Assembly: GCA_905250885.1 (NCBI GenBank)
Contig: CAJNOQ010000171.1
Coordinates: 1 to 64,000, forward strand
Length of the DNA stretch: 64,000 bases
Direction: 5' to 3'
Source: Didymodactylos carnosus
Lineage: Eukaryota > Rotifera > Eurotatoria > Philodinida > Philodinidae
The notes beneath the pieces were generated by a model. That model saw only the letters and a program-made list of their open reading frames with translations. It made no database searches and had not been told where the DNA came from. Below are positions 33,569 through 45,845 of the stretch, piece by piece. Position 1 is the first letter of the stretch, and the number at the start of each line of letters is the position of its first letter. A program made the position numbers and the translations under genes.

Positions 33569-36500
33569 TAACTGTACAATTTCAAAATTTAAACGTATTA
33601 TAGGAAGTTTAATGAGTCGCGAAATACATCATTCCATGTCATATGTAGAAAGAGAGTGCAAAGTTTTTTGACCATTGCTGTTGTTGTTGTTGTTGCTGTT
33701 GTTATCGTATCATGTACATTTTTGTATATATTTCTCATTTTGTCACAGTAATATATATTTTTTCTACTTGAAGCCAATCTTTCATCTTTTCTTCGTCCAG
33801 AATCTAGTTATGCATCAGAGTACTTATCTAATAGTTCTTCAAGTTTCTATCCATATTGCATCAATTCTGTTGAAGAATAATTCTTTTTTTTTTGTTTTTT
33901 GATTAAAACTGACTACAACTGGCTTGAGAAATTGCCTTTCAGGAATTATAATTGGTTTCAAACCGACCTTTACAAAGGCTTGCACTTTTGAAAACAACTC
34001 CTTTCTAACTATTCTTTACTTTTTGTTTATGCCTAAAATGAAAGATACTGTATCCCACGTTATTCTCTGATTTTAGTATTAGTTTGTTTGTTTGTTTTTT
34101 CACTCGGCCCTACATGGCTTAGTCCAATCTGTATTATTGCTTTTTTATTTGTTGTTGTTTAAATGTTTTTAATAAAAAATATTCAAATTAGTGTTTATAA
34201 TCACCATCTATTTTTCCGTGTCGTCTTTTCTCTTTTATAGAAATTTTGGCTAATTTATTAGAATTAAAAAGTCGGGAAAAGAATTTTATATTTAATATCA
34301 CATATAGATTAAAGAAATGAAACTGTGAAGAAGATTGAAGTCAATCTCTTCATATTGATAGTTTACCTTTGATTTTGAGCTGTGGATAAGGAAATTGACG
34401 TCACATTTTCTCTCTCAACATGTTGAAGATTAAGAATTTGCTGTCAAATGTTAATTTATTGATTGCTATTACATCATTTTTTTTAAACATGAAATCAACG
34501 TACAAATATAAAACCTTCTTTCGAGACAAATCCATTGAATTAAAGTAAAAACCGATTAACCAAAACAAGCATCTATATGTATAAAGTCATCAATCAAAAA
34601 TGCATCAGAGATTCACTTAAAATGTGAGCGATGAACAATAGGCGTTGAATGAATGAAACCTATTCATACACACATTTTTCTTATTGAAGTAGAACGTGTG
34701 TCATGATTAATATTGTTGTAGTTTACCACTATCGCTGATGATCATTTACATTTTTTTTTAACAAAACAATAACAGAGTCTAAATTATAAGATCTTCAATA
34801 AGATTCATTTTATATTTATTATTGTCTAAACAAAATACTAAAAATATGATGAAAACTTTAATCATTAACGATAAACAATATACAAACAATGGCTAACAGA
34901 AGGACATGGCTAATTAACGTAAACCATTAACATAGATTAGTAAACCAATTCATTTATTGATATCCAATCATTCATCGTTCATATTTCGATTCTAATATAG
35001 AGTGTAGAGTAATGAGACGAGTAAAACTTTTTCATCTATATAACTTAAATGTCAACTGTGACTTCTTTTGTCATAAAACACAGAAAAGTTAATTATAGTA
35101 AATAACACCATAACATGTCGTCTACAAAATGGATATTGTCTATAATAATTATATATTACATCTTTCGATATCATTTCTCTCTTTTTATCACTTATTTAAT
35201 CTCTCTGGTCGTCAAATATGTTAATTTTCAATTGTAAATAGATGAGACAACTACTAACAGTAATTATTGTTTAAATGACATAGTTTCTCTCTCAAAAAAA
35301 GAAAAAAAACTGTTACATCATACAAATGTAAACATTTTAAATTATGAACGATAATAGACAGAAACAGTTGGTTAGATATCTTATCGTCACATAGAGAAAG
35401 CATGTCAAGGTTTGATAATGATCCATGAAGTAAGTATATGCAAAAGATAGTCTAAATGCTTTGGTAAAGAGAACTGTATAACCGATGATAGTTTTACTAG
35501 AAAAACGTTAGATGTACATCATAGCGTTTTAGTGGCCATTAAATTCAAGTATAGAAGAAATAAGAAAAGTGACCATTGCCATTAACAGCACTTAAAAAAC
35601 AAAAGAGGTTAAATTTAAACAGACGTCTTACTATAAAAGATAAAATATAAAAGAGATTGACCTTCATTATAAAAAAAAAGTCTTACTTTTATGAAATCAA
35701 TATTTCAATAGAGCTTTATAAACTCAAACGACTACCTGATATAGAGTTTTAATTAGTCAAATATAGGACAGAAATGATCAAGTGATTAAAAAAATAAAAA
35801 TAAAAAGTTAACAAAATTGTACTAACGAAATTGATTATCTACTATTCTTTTAATCTAATACAGCAGTTCAATTTGATGATGAGAAAAATATAATCGAAGA
35901 TTTATGATCTAATCACACTTTTCAGTTAAAAGATGTACCAATGATAATTTTTTACTTTTTATTTAATCTCTCTACTTATCATGATTATTTATTGTGTAGA
36001 TCTTGTGCAACAAACAAAATTATCGTATACAAATGTCACATACATACTTAGAACAAAGACGAAAGAATCTAAATTACAGAATCTAGTTCAAACACCTTGT
36101 ATAAAAGCATCACAAAATAGCCAATGGTTCACTTGTAAATGAGAGAAGAATATGTTTCCGTATGATGATAAAAAGATTGATTTTCAAGTCTTATAATATG
36201 CGACTTTCTTTTCAGATGGACAAATATACATAGATCAGATTAGTAAAACAATCGTCAATTTTTTTTTTTTTGTATTGAATTGTATACTTATCTGTTGAGA
36301 ATAAATTTAAATAATCTGTTGAGGTGACTGACTATTTCTAACTCAGAAATGTGTGACATGTTATTTCAATCAAAACATATAATCCATTTGATTGAACTCA
36401 TTTTATACACACACGAATGAACGTGTTTTGTGTAAACAAATCATCATAGGAGATATGTCAACTCTAAAATAGATGAAAACACACAAATGGTGTTCTGTTT

Positions 36501-38365
36501 ATGGGAGCACAATCATCATTGTGTGTATGTGTCTCTTTAATGTAAATATAAATCAATAAAAATTGTCTAGTTCGATTCTCTCCTTTTTTTATTTTATTAA
36601 AAAATAGTAACAAAGACATTCGAGTTTGATGTAAATTAAAACAAATAATTTTGTCAAGAAAAGGTGACTATAATAATGATGTATGAGAAGGTGATACTGA
36701 ACAAAAAATGTTTTTCTATTTTGTTGGAAATTTTTTTCTCGCCTATGTGTTACTCAGCTAACATCATTTCTTTTGACTGATATAACAGTAATGGAGTGAT
36801 ACTATTTAATTATTGATCAATATTCTCAATTTATGTTGTGCAAACTCTTCTAGGAATTAGTTCCTGTCTGTTTTGTTGGTTTTGTGGTAACGAGTAAACC
36901 TGAAACAATTGTTTTAATAGAGCAATCTGATCACTGTTATCTTATGCCGCATTTTTTCTTATAATGTTTTCAACGGTAGATATTACAGATTATTGAATGG
37001 ACAGATCATGGAATTTGAGAGAACATTTAAAGTTGAAATACTGAGTTTGATAATCTATCCGTGATTTACATTAAAAGAATGACCTATTGTCTCGGCAGAA
37101 ATATTTTGTGTGACATAAATGTTTGCTAAAGAGTCTATTCCATGACATGATAACAACCGCTGTGAACATATGTCATACAGTATTGTAAAAAAAAATTATT
37201 ATCATAATGCCTCATTCGAATGATATTAATAAGGATGACGATGATAATGAATTCTACACATCTTGATCCCTAAAATGGATTCGTCATTTTAAGACTATCA
37301 TTAAAGGATTTCGTATTCAATTATATAAATTTCTGAGCTCTTAAAAAATGGTTTCTGTTTATAGTAATTCGCCCGCATAATGAGTACCAGAGGTTGATAC
37401 AAGCTATTGGATTACGACGTTAGAGAGCAGACATGGTTGTTAATATCCCTAGATTGAACATCTCGGACAATAAGCAAACTGACTTTGATTAAGTTAGGGA
37501 TGTCCAGATACATCGAATCTAGACACACTCAGTTATCTATCAACGAAACAATTTTCCACTTTGGTACCTAGGATCTAGGAGAAAAAAATGTAATTCCTGA
37601 ATTAATCTTCGTTCCGTATAAGTGCTTAGAACGTAATGAGATTGCGCAAGTCGGATCTGATTCAAAATTATACCAAATTATCCGTGGTCATGTCTTGCAT
37701 TCATTACGAATGCAGTTCTATGCGGTTTTTCTACAGGACCTTTGATATGTGTTTTCCAAAAACCCTTGATTTTTAGACTAAAATCTATTTTTCTTGACTG
37801 AAAAATACATTTATTGAAAACTAATGACATATTTTAAATCAGCGCATGAAACTGCGTCGAATGACGTATAGTTTGTTAGTTTTACAAATATAACACATTT
37901 TGGCAAAAATTTAGAGCAAGTACCCCCTCAGGCATTTTTCATTGAAAAAAATTCTTTTCGGCTGTAACCTTTTTTCTAATTGTATTTCATTTGAGACATA
38001 ATTAAGCAATGTTATGCTACTAATAATTGTTTTTTAACTAAAACGACTAGATGTCCGCCTGCTCTATGGAAAAATGCCTACTGTACAGGATAACTCAGAA
38101 TGTCATGTCGCTTTTTCTTTTTAGAAGAGAGGCAATATAATCACTGAAAGGCGAATTTAATTGCAAACGACATATTTTTTCTTCGTCGCAGACAACTTGG
38201 TTTTTAGGGATGGACTTTCTTTTTAGATATGCTGTTAAGTTCGGCTGTTGTTGAACGCATGTTAGTTCAAGGAGCCGCGTTTTGGAACAACAATGGCAAT
38301 GACTAAGTGGAGACGCAGTTGACAAAACTCTAAAGCATGAGATGTGATTTTTATCGAGTGAATAG
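33569..38365. other. Gene-free AT-rich stretch downstream of netrin
   Basis: Netrin 3' UTR sequence probably occupies the first few hundred bases, with a candidate AATAAA near 34171. A (TTG)n tract lies at 33678-33703. Beyond that I see no supported gene, RNA or repeat pair up to the hAT-like element. Confidence 0.45.
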
Positions 38366-39125
38366 TAGAGACCTGCAACCCGACCAGAACCCGATTCGAC
38401 CCTAGGGTCGGGTCGGTCGGGTTAAGATGCTGCCGGATTCGGGTTGAACATTTTGTGGCGAAATTTAAAATATAGATAACAATTTCAATTTTGTATTACT
38501 TATTGAGAAGTTAACTCTACTGGAATTTTTCGTTGAAATACTTATTTCAGAACAACTGCATTCACTAACGAGGCAAGGTCTGCAGATGCCCAACTCCGTT
38601 TTTAATGATATTATGCCAGTTAATAGAGGAAAGTGAGCTGATAAAAACCCTTAAAGGAGGACCCATATCACTCTCAAAAGTTATGAATTTTTTTGTTCTA
38701 AAGGAACACTGTCTGTAGTAACAGTAATAATTCTGTAACCCAGTCAAAACAAAGAATTAAGAAGTGAAATTTTCTTTTGTACTTTCGCTAATAGACTGCT
38801 AATAGTCCAGAAAATTTGAGCGTTATATCTTCCTAAATTTGCTTGCTATTGAACTTTTCTTCTTGAAGGAAAACAATGTTTTTCCAAATCTCACAATTTT
38901 CAATAACATTTTATTAGAGGTAATATTGCGAATTTAGAAATATATAACGGTGAAATGTTCTGGAATATTAGCAGACTATTAGCAAAACGTCACTCGCTTG
39001 TAATGCGATGCCCTCCGCTAAACAAATAGGTAAATAAAAAGACCTAAACTTAAGACCAAAACAAAAGAGTAAAACTTTGTCGGGTCGGGTTTGAGTAACG
39101 TTTTCTTAACCCATGCAGGTCTCTA
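38366..39125. mobile_element. hAT-like non-autonomous element
   Basis: Left terminus TAGAGACCTGCAACCCGACC; reversed right terminus TAGAGACCTGCATGGGTT, followed inside by ACCCGACCCGAC. Flanks are GTGAATAG and GTGAGCAG, an imperfect 8-bp duplication. The (T/C)AGAGR-CTGCA ends with ACCCG subterminal words are hAT-like. It is 760 bp with no transposase, and it contains a nested hairpin element and a TAACGAGG-type end at 38566. Confidence 0.65.
38787..38983. mobile_element. MITE nested in the hAT-like element
   Basis: Inverted ends GCTAATAGACTGCTAATAG and, reversed, GCTAATAGTCTGCTAATAT, with continued pairing through CCAGAA and GTTATAT. 197 bp, non-coding. Confidence 0.65.
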
Positions 39126-39133
39126 GTGAGCAG

Positions 39134-40483
39134 CCGTGTACTGTAATGCTTAATATGTAAGTGCTATGATTGAGAACACGGTCACGATACAATCTTTTCG
39201 AAGAAGCTGACAGAAACACAAGTTTGAGTACTAAAGTAGAACCGCATATAGATGGACAAATTCTGATTCCGTTCAAGACAAATTACATTTAACTTCTACT
39301 TCATGGTGAATATCTTTACTTGAACTTCACTCCATTTTTGATTTGTTTACCCTACAAACAATTTTTAGCTCTTCTTACTCACACATTAGGGATCAAGCAT
39401 AAGTATCCAGAGGGATGCTGACGAGCAACATATGCTATTAATTATAATAGATGGCGACCCAAATGAACTGGACAATTTGAGAAAGTACAATATAGTGAAA
39501 CAGTTCTACAACATTTAGATTATGAAAGTCGTTTGAATAACTAATGGCGGACAAGAAACGGAGAGTAGTTAAAATTAGACGTATTTTGATTACGTCTATT
39601 TTGATTACGACACAGTTATCGTATTTCAATGAAAGAAGAACGTGCTACTTACTTCTTTTACTACTTAATCAAAAATTAACCATATCAAACATTAGTAATT
39701 TGTTTGTATACTGTATTTATGAATGATTTCTTGAAAATGGTCTTCGCGCTCAAATATTGCTGGGATTTACCGATCAATACATATGGATATAATGCCGCCG
39801 TTGCGCCATGATTTTTGCAATGCTTTTTATCGACTGAATACTTTCAATCTAATTTAAATTTAATCTACAAAATCCGAAAATCAACTTCAGTTGTTAATAA
39901 AGTGATTGTAGAAACGATTCACGGATATAGAATGACACGTCATTTCTATCACATAAAAGAAAAATACTTTACTTAACAAACGTAGATAATGCTCCCTTTG
40001 AAGAATTAGATATCTGGATGTTGGTTTACTTTGCATCTGCAGAAAAAAGTCGATTTTTATAATGCGAAGAATGTTCATTTGGTAGTAAATCAAAGTACTG
40101 CAAACTCTCTATGAATATTGCAGGCAGGTTTCTTGCGGATTCATTCATATTATTGCAGGAATATTGCAGGCCCGATTCAGCGATTACTGAAGAAGGCAGA
40201 GAGGCTTATAGCAAATGAAGGTAATTAGACACTATTTGACTTAGTTTGTGAACAAAACTAATCTCTTGTCATGACAAAATAACACCAACTTCAGTTTTGT
40301 TTCAACTTCAAACAGATTAATAGATAAAAGCAACAAATGTTTATGTTTCTCATAAAATCACAATCAGATTATCGCTAGTGTACAAAAACATATTACTGTA
40401 TTATTACTTTATTTCGCTTCGATACGTACCGATGATATAGTTTAAAGTTGCAGAAAAGTGTAACACATAAAAACACATTCACC
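39134..40483. other. Stretch without a supported gene
   Basis: One plus-strand segment near 39430-39540 (IDGDPNELDNLRKYNIVKQF) reads like a fragment of protein before stops intervene. I cannot assign it, and no neighbouring exon supports it. Confidence 0.3.
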
Positions 40484-40870
40484 CAGGTCGACGGTCACGC
40501 CTAAGTCGCGACCGCGATGCCACGATCGCGATAATTATAAATTCATGGTTGTTGCTTAGCGATCGCTATAAAGTCACGTTATCACGTCGTGATCTTAGTA
40601 AACTCATGTTTTTTAGAAAAGATATTTTGTAGGAGTCCAGTTGCGATTTCATAGTCACGTCACAATCGCTATACAATAGCGATCTCGCGACAGGACTCTA
40701 AATGTGCATCGATTTGATTCTTAAAAATTCAGTATAGTTTTATCTTAGCGCGATCACTACCATATCGCTATTTCGCGACGTGACTCATGCTACGACAGTA
40801 ATTGCGGCTATTGCAGGACAATCTAGTTAAGTTTTAAAAAGTTGCGACGCGACTGACGTCACGGAATTTT
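40484..40870. repeat. CpG-rich patch with repeated GATCGC / TCGCGA palindromes
   Basis: In an AT-rich background this about 390-bp patch carries many CG dinucleotides: AAGTCGCGACCGCGATG, ACGATCGCGATAA, TAGCGATCGCTATAAAGTCACG, ATAGCGATCTCGCGACAGGAC and TATCGCTATTTCGCGACGTGAC. A TATAAAGTCACGT/TCGCTAT module recurs about every 100-130 bp. It ends GTTGCGACGCGACTGACGTCACG. Probably a decayed repeat element. Confidence 0.45.
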
Positions 40871-41711
40871 ATTGGTGGATATAGTTAGTAATTTTTTTGA
40901 ATTGGAAGAACGGAAAAGAATTCTTTTTCTCTTATTTCAAAGTGAGAATTTAGTGCATATTTCGTATACAAATAGATAGTCCACATTCTATTTATAACAT
41001 AAACAGAAGAGTTGAGCGGGACAGATCCGGAAAAAAAATTCAATTTTTTCTTCTTTTCTCAAGATCTTTTTTATTTTTGAAGTTATCTTAATTCTGAGTT
41101 GACAGATAGATGAGGCTGGCGGTTCTCTGTCGACTGCTGAAAATGTTTTTGAAAAGCTTTACTAGGAATGAATCTCCAAGAGATTTTCTCTCTACCTCTC
41201 TCGTTTTTCCGAATTTACCCCACATGGGATAAATCTGTAAAATACATAGAATGCGATGGGGTAAATCCAGAAAACAAGCGAATTTGTCGGAGAATCTTAA
41301 AGTCTAACTCTTAAGAGATCCCAAGAGATTTGCAATGAACTTCTGTGACAAAACATGTCTAGAATAGTTCAGAGAAGATAGTTAGATCTTTCGTAAAATC
41401 CACTATAGTTAAGCAAGGTTTCTTTGGAGAAAATATATTGCAAAAATCCAGAAAATTAAGGAAAACTCATAATTTGCGGATACTCACAATCAAATTTCTT
41501 CATGTCTATCGATAGTCTGGCTTTGCAGCTTAAACAAAGCAATAGTCTAGACTGTTTTCAATCAGTAAATATAGTCTGGTGACTAACTTAACGTGTTTTG
41601 AAATAAAAAGAAAAAAATGAACTGAAAAGCATACGTTTGGTTAATGCGTACTAGACAGTATAAAAACATTAATTAAAATTCATTCTCTTCCCACTTGCTT
41701 ATCGTGTAATC
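40871..41711. other. Stretch without a supported gene
   Basis: AT-rich with no assigned content. A TATAAAAACATTAATT word lies about 55 bp upstream of the transposase start at 41712. Confidence 0.35.
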
Positions 41712-41993
41712 ATGCCACGCACGTATGTTCGCAAAACACAACCAAAGTATTTGAGAAACGACTTGTCAAAAGTAGTAAAATTAATCAAAGCGAACAAAAT
41801 CAACGTAAAAGAAGGTTCAGATCAATTCAAAATCCCATTATCAACAATCTATGATCGATTATCAGGAAAATTTGGAACCAGTGGTAAAGGAGTAAAAACG
41901 ATATTATCAAAAGAGGAAGAATCATTTCTTGTTCATGTAATAGAACAGTTTCAACAATGGCAACAACCAGTGTCCAAATCAGATGTTGTATAA
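41712..41993 (+). pseudogene. Truncated pogo/Tigger-type transposase with pipsqueak HTH
   Basis: 93 codons. Residues 10-55 form a Psq-type helix-turn-helix, LSKVVKLIKANKINVKEGSD then FKIPLSTIYDRLSGK, followed by the linker and LSKEEESFLVHVIEQF, typical of the start of the CENP-B-type DNA-binding region. In the family this precedes a second HTH and a DDE transposase domain. Here the frame stops at VSKSDVV and only LAKNVYD-like residues follow, so the catalytic part is missing. It is a broken DNA transposon unless a short domesticated Psq protein is made. Confidence 0.65.
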
Positions 41994-42224
41994 CTAGCAA
42001 AAAATGTATATGATTGAATTGGGAAAAATAATTAATCAGCAAAGTACGATGAATGATTGGTGATTGAGTGATTGATTTTTATTTTTGTAACAACAAGACT
42101 GAGAATTTGGATATGTGAATACAGATAAGCATACAATACAAACAGAAACCTTTAATTTACATCAAAAACCGATCACTGGGAAAGCAAAAAAAGTGCGATG
42201 CACCTATAAACCTTGCTACCCTTT

Positions 42225-42978
42225 TCATAGCTGGAGATATAGTCCTAATTTTATTTTAAAACTTCTAATAGCGGTAGATGAGACAACTGCTTCTGATAGC
42301 GTTTGATTCCAATCTCGAGCTGTTTGATATAAGAAAGCTTGTAAAACAGTCTCTGGCCGAGCAAAAGGAACTTCTACCTGTCTTAAGTGCTGTGCTAACC
42401 TGTTTGATCTTCTTGCTGTATCTAACCGAATTAGACTCAATCAAGAAAGTGGGGAGTGCCCATTTAGGATCTTGAAAAATAGTAGAAGGCCAAAATATTT
42501 TCTTCGTACCTCTAATGGAGGTAGCCTGAAATCGGATACAAGATCTTTTCCCGATGTATGAAAATCTCGTGTAATCATGTGTGCCGCAAGATTTTGTACA
42601 TATTCAAGTGAATTCTGTAATGTCACGAACTTGCTATCATACAATGCATAGGCGTAATCGAGCTTGCTCAAAACACATGTCTTGAAAGTATGAAGCTGTA
42701 TTGAAGCAGGAGCCTCTTTAAATTGGCGATACAAAGCACCTGGACGTTGCCTGCAGGTTTTAACCAGGTCGTCTATATGTGCTCGCCACCTAAGGTTATA
42801 ATTGATTTTTAAACCTAGAAGGACTAGACTTTGTCCGCGCTGAATGATGGAACCGTCGCGTAATTTAAACTGAAAAGCATCAGCTTTATTTGGGCTGTTA
42901 GAAACAAACATTCATGCACACTTGCTAGGATTAAGCGCCATGAGGTTTGAATTACACCAGTCACATATTTTGTCAATA
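42225..42978 (-). mobile_element. 3' end of a LINE (Jockey/CR1-like ORF2), 5'-truncated
   Basis: The minus frames give DKICDWCNSNLMALNPSKC (42911-42978), the post-catalytic reverse-transcriptase and thumb region (LRWRAHIDDLVKTCRQR, LSKLDYAYALYDSK, LEVRRKYFGLLLFFKIL) at 42441-42911, and the C-terminal tail (ARRSNRLAQHLRQVEV) at 42225-42440. At least one stop or frame change separates these parts. The catalytic YADD region lies upstream of the truncation and is absent. Typical 5'-truncated LINE insertion. Confidence 0.75.
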
Positions 42979-42979
42979 T

Positions 42980-43115
42980 GTGATTGTCGACGCGCTGGCT
43001 GAAGCATTGAGAGCGAACAAAAACGAAATATCGGTTCGGGGAGCCGAAGCATTGAACGTGCACGAAACTCTCAGGCAACTTGATCTTGAATATAACCAAA
43101 TATCTGACAGGAACC
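42980..43115 (+). pseudogene. Leucine-rich-repeat gene fragment (ribonuclease-inhibitor type)
   Basis: Encodes about 45 residues, ALAEALRANKNEIS then ETLRQLDLEYNQISDR, the 28-residue RI-type LRR pattern (ALAEALRxNKTLTxLDLxxNxI). A repeat is contracted. It abuts the truncated end of the LINE, so the LINE probably landed in or beside it. Confidence 0.5.
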
Positions 43116-43856
43116 TTTTCCAGAAAGGTGGTACACTTCTCATGAATTCACCCTCATAATATTACTCACTACTGAGCACCCATGGCAGCAGTAAACTCGA
43201 CCATCTGGAACAGATGTACGCCAATTCTCATTCATCAGCATAACCTCTATCTCATTCGAATCTCTTTCAACCCGATCTTCTTCACCAAGCAGAGATCACT
43301 GTGACAAATCGACGAATTCATGCATCGTGAAATAGAAAATAATGTCATCGACACACGTCAGAAAAGTCGACAAAACGAACACGGTAAGCCTGCATATCCA
43401 CGCAAAGCATCAAACTGTTACCTGTAAAACATACCATTCGGGAGTTCCTAGCGAAAACCTAGCCTATAAACGAACCACTCACGTCGAAAGTACTCAACAA
43501 CGTATCGAAGAGGGCGCTACAAATCCTCTTCAACATACAAAACACTAAACCATCCGTCCTTTGACTCTTGTCGATTGAAATAGACTAGTGCAGAGATATA
43601 CTTTTGTCACCAGATGACGCCAGCAGCGGGTTTGAAACGCCTCGTGAGAGCTGTGAGATTTAGTCTATAATCTTCGGATCCAAACGAGAGCTAGATAAAA
43701 CTCATCCCTCACGCCCCCCAAGGTGAAGTACCTCGAGTATCTATTAAAAATAATGAGATGAGGGTGTCTAATAACAACAGGGATACACTGGTTACTTTGT
43801 TTCTCTAAGAGCACCACCAATATGTTCAGCTCCTCGGTCCCCGATTGCATTGTTAC
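43116..43856. other. Unassigned, less AT-rich stretch
   Basis: Base composition is visibly more balanced than its neighbours and short frames in several phases look protein-like, but none extends or matches a family I know. Probably remnants of older coding or repeat sequence. Confidence 0.3.
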
Positions 43857-44104
43857 CTTAGTATTGACTTTATGATGCTCCTTCGGATTCTGTAACGACA
43901 TACAAGAACCGGATTTTCTATCTAATTAGGCTTTAAATTTTGGCTACTCGCATATACAGGCAATTTTCCTCAAATATTAAAAACCATCTACAACTCTTTT
44001 CTACGTGAATATGCGAGTAGCCAAAATTTAAAGCCTAAATAGAAAATCCGGTTCTTGTATGTCGTTACAGAATCTGAAGGAGCATCATAAAATCAATACT
44101 AAGA
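43857..44104. repeat. Young hairpin with about 108-bp arms
   Basis: The left arm (43857-43965) and right arm (about 43998-44104) are near-perfect inverted copies: CTTAGTATTGACTTTATGATG, GATTCTGTAACGACATACAAG and GGCTTTAAATTTTGGCTACTC. I see two substitutions and one 4-bp length difference. The loop is only about 35 nt. The near identity implies recent formation. Confidence 0.8.
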
Positions 44105-45845
44105 TATTCTCATAGGTTGGTTGCGTATTCTTTTTTTCACGAGGGACGGTCAAAGACTTAAGATTTATTTAATTTCATTTTATGCAGAATTCAATTCTTG
44201 ATTAGATGCATTGTGAACAATTTCTAGATGCAGCAAGCAAATTTTAAAGAAAAAAAGATTTTTTCTGAAAAATGTAAATTTTAAAACAGTTAGTGACACC
44301 TTGTTGGAAAATCTTTCTTTCTTACTTGAAGTAGTAAAAGTGATATTTTTCTCCGTATAAAATCATAAGCGAGGTCGACAATGAAAGAATGAGCACTTGC
44401 TACTGGATTGTAGAGACATTGATATGGACGAAGATTTCTCGCAACATGGTTTTTAGACTGAAAGGAGCACGGTTTTAATTGAAAAGATTGTTTGAACACG
44501 GATATTTTTCGTCGGTGATGGACCATCTAATACATAAGTACCCTAATACATACCTTCTTCATTTTTGCTACAAATGCTACCTTTAACAGGGTTGCAACAA
44601 GATCATTCCCTTATACCACATTTCAGTAATTTTCCACTTGGTTGTATTCGGGAAGACTAGTAACTATGCCAATGACATACTCGTCTAAAAATAACTTTAA
44701 AAGATTATTCTGCAAACACGCAGTCGGTCTAATGATGCAATTGAGACATTACGTGGTGGCAGATCCTAGTAGTTTACAAGATTTTGGGAAAAAAAGAGGA
44801 TGTTCAAAAAAGCTAAATTACCTGTTCTCGGATGAAAAATGATTGATAGGTCACTAATTTCGTTTTTTGATTTTAAAATATATTTTCTTCGGTGGAAGTA
44901 AAGAAATAAGAACATATGAAACAGATCCATTGTCCGTGCTCAAATAATCCATTTCGTGCTCATTTGAGTCTAAAAACCGTGCTTAAAATGCAATTTTCCC
45001 GATTATATTGACTGCAAGAAATATTAAATTTGTATATCAAAAAAACATTCACGACGTTTAGTCTATGGATTTTAACAAATGACAATTTTACAAAATTACT
45101 GACTCTTTCCTCCGTGTTATTTCTTTTAATTATGAAGATGCTCATTGACATGTATAAAACTTGATGGTAGGTTCAATAATAAGGTTCTTTTGCACAAAAA
45201 AGATTAACGAGAATCTAAAGCATCCTCTCGGACGACGGTGAAGAGGAGCAAGGAAAATGCTAGTATCAGAAATAGCAACAGTCGAAAAAATTTCCGACCT
45301 AGACATAGAAAATCTTCAACTTACTTAGCCCCATTGATGTTTATAACTTAATAAAGAATGGTCCAAAAGTCTAAAAATCCTAGTTGCGCTCCCTAATCAA
45401 TCTAACGTGACCACGAAGTTTTTGTTTAAAAATATTATTAAATAGTATTACGAAGCATAATTTCATCCTGTATAAAATAAGACGATATAAGTCGGATACA
45501 TGCTTCTAGTGATAAGATAGATTTTTTTATAGTGTGCTAGATAATTTGGATTCTCTATAAATGACATAGATGACTACATGAGAATTTATTTATAGATGAC
45601 TAGATGAGAAAAGCTTTCTCAACTACCAACTTATTAGTTTTTGACAATAATAAAAAACAGGCTACTGAAATTCTCTACACTATTTTGTGTTATTTTCATT
45701 TCATAGAGCGAAAATGACATTTAATTGAACTCAAAATATATGTGTTCAGAGAATAAATCTGGAAAACATAAACGTTGATATTTTCAGGAATGGGTTCAGT
45801 TTCCTCAATTCTAACACCGAAGATTGGAAATTTAAACGGCTTATC
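44105..45845. other. Stretch without a supported gene
   Basis: Short frames only, for example at 44290-44526 and 44642-44842, with no family signature and no splice-compatible neighbours. Confidence 0.35.
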
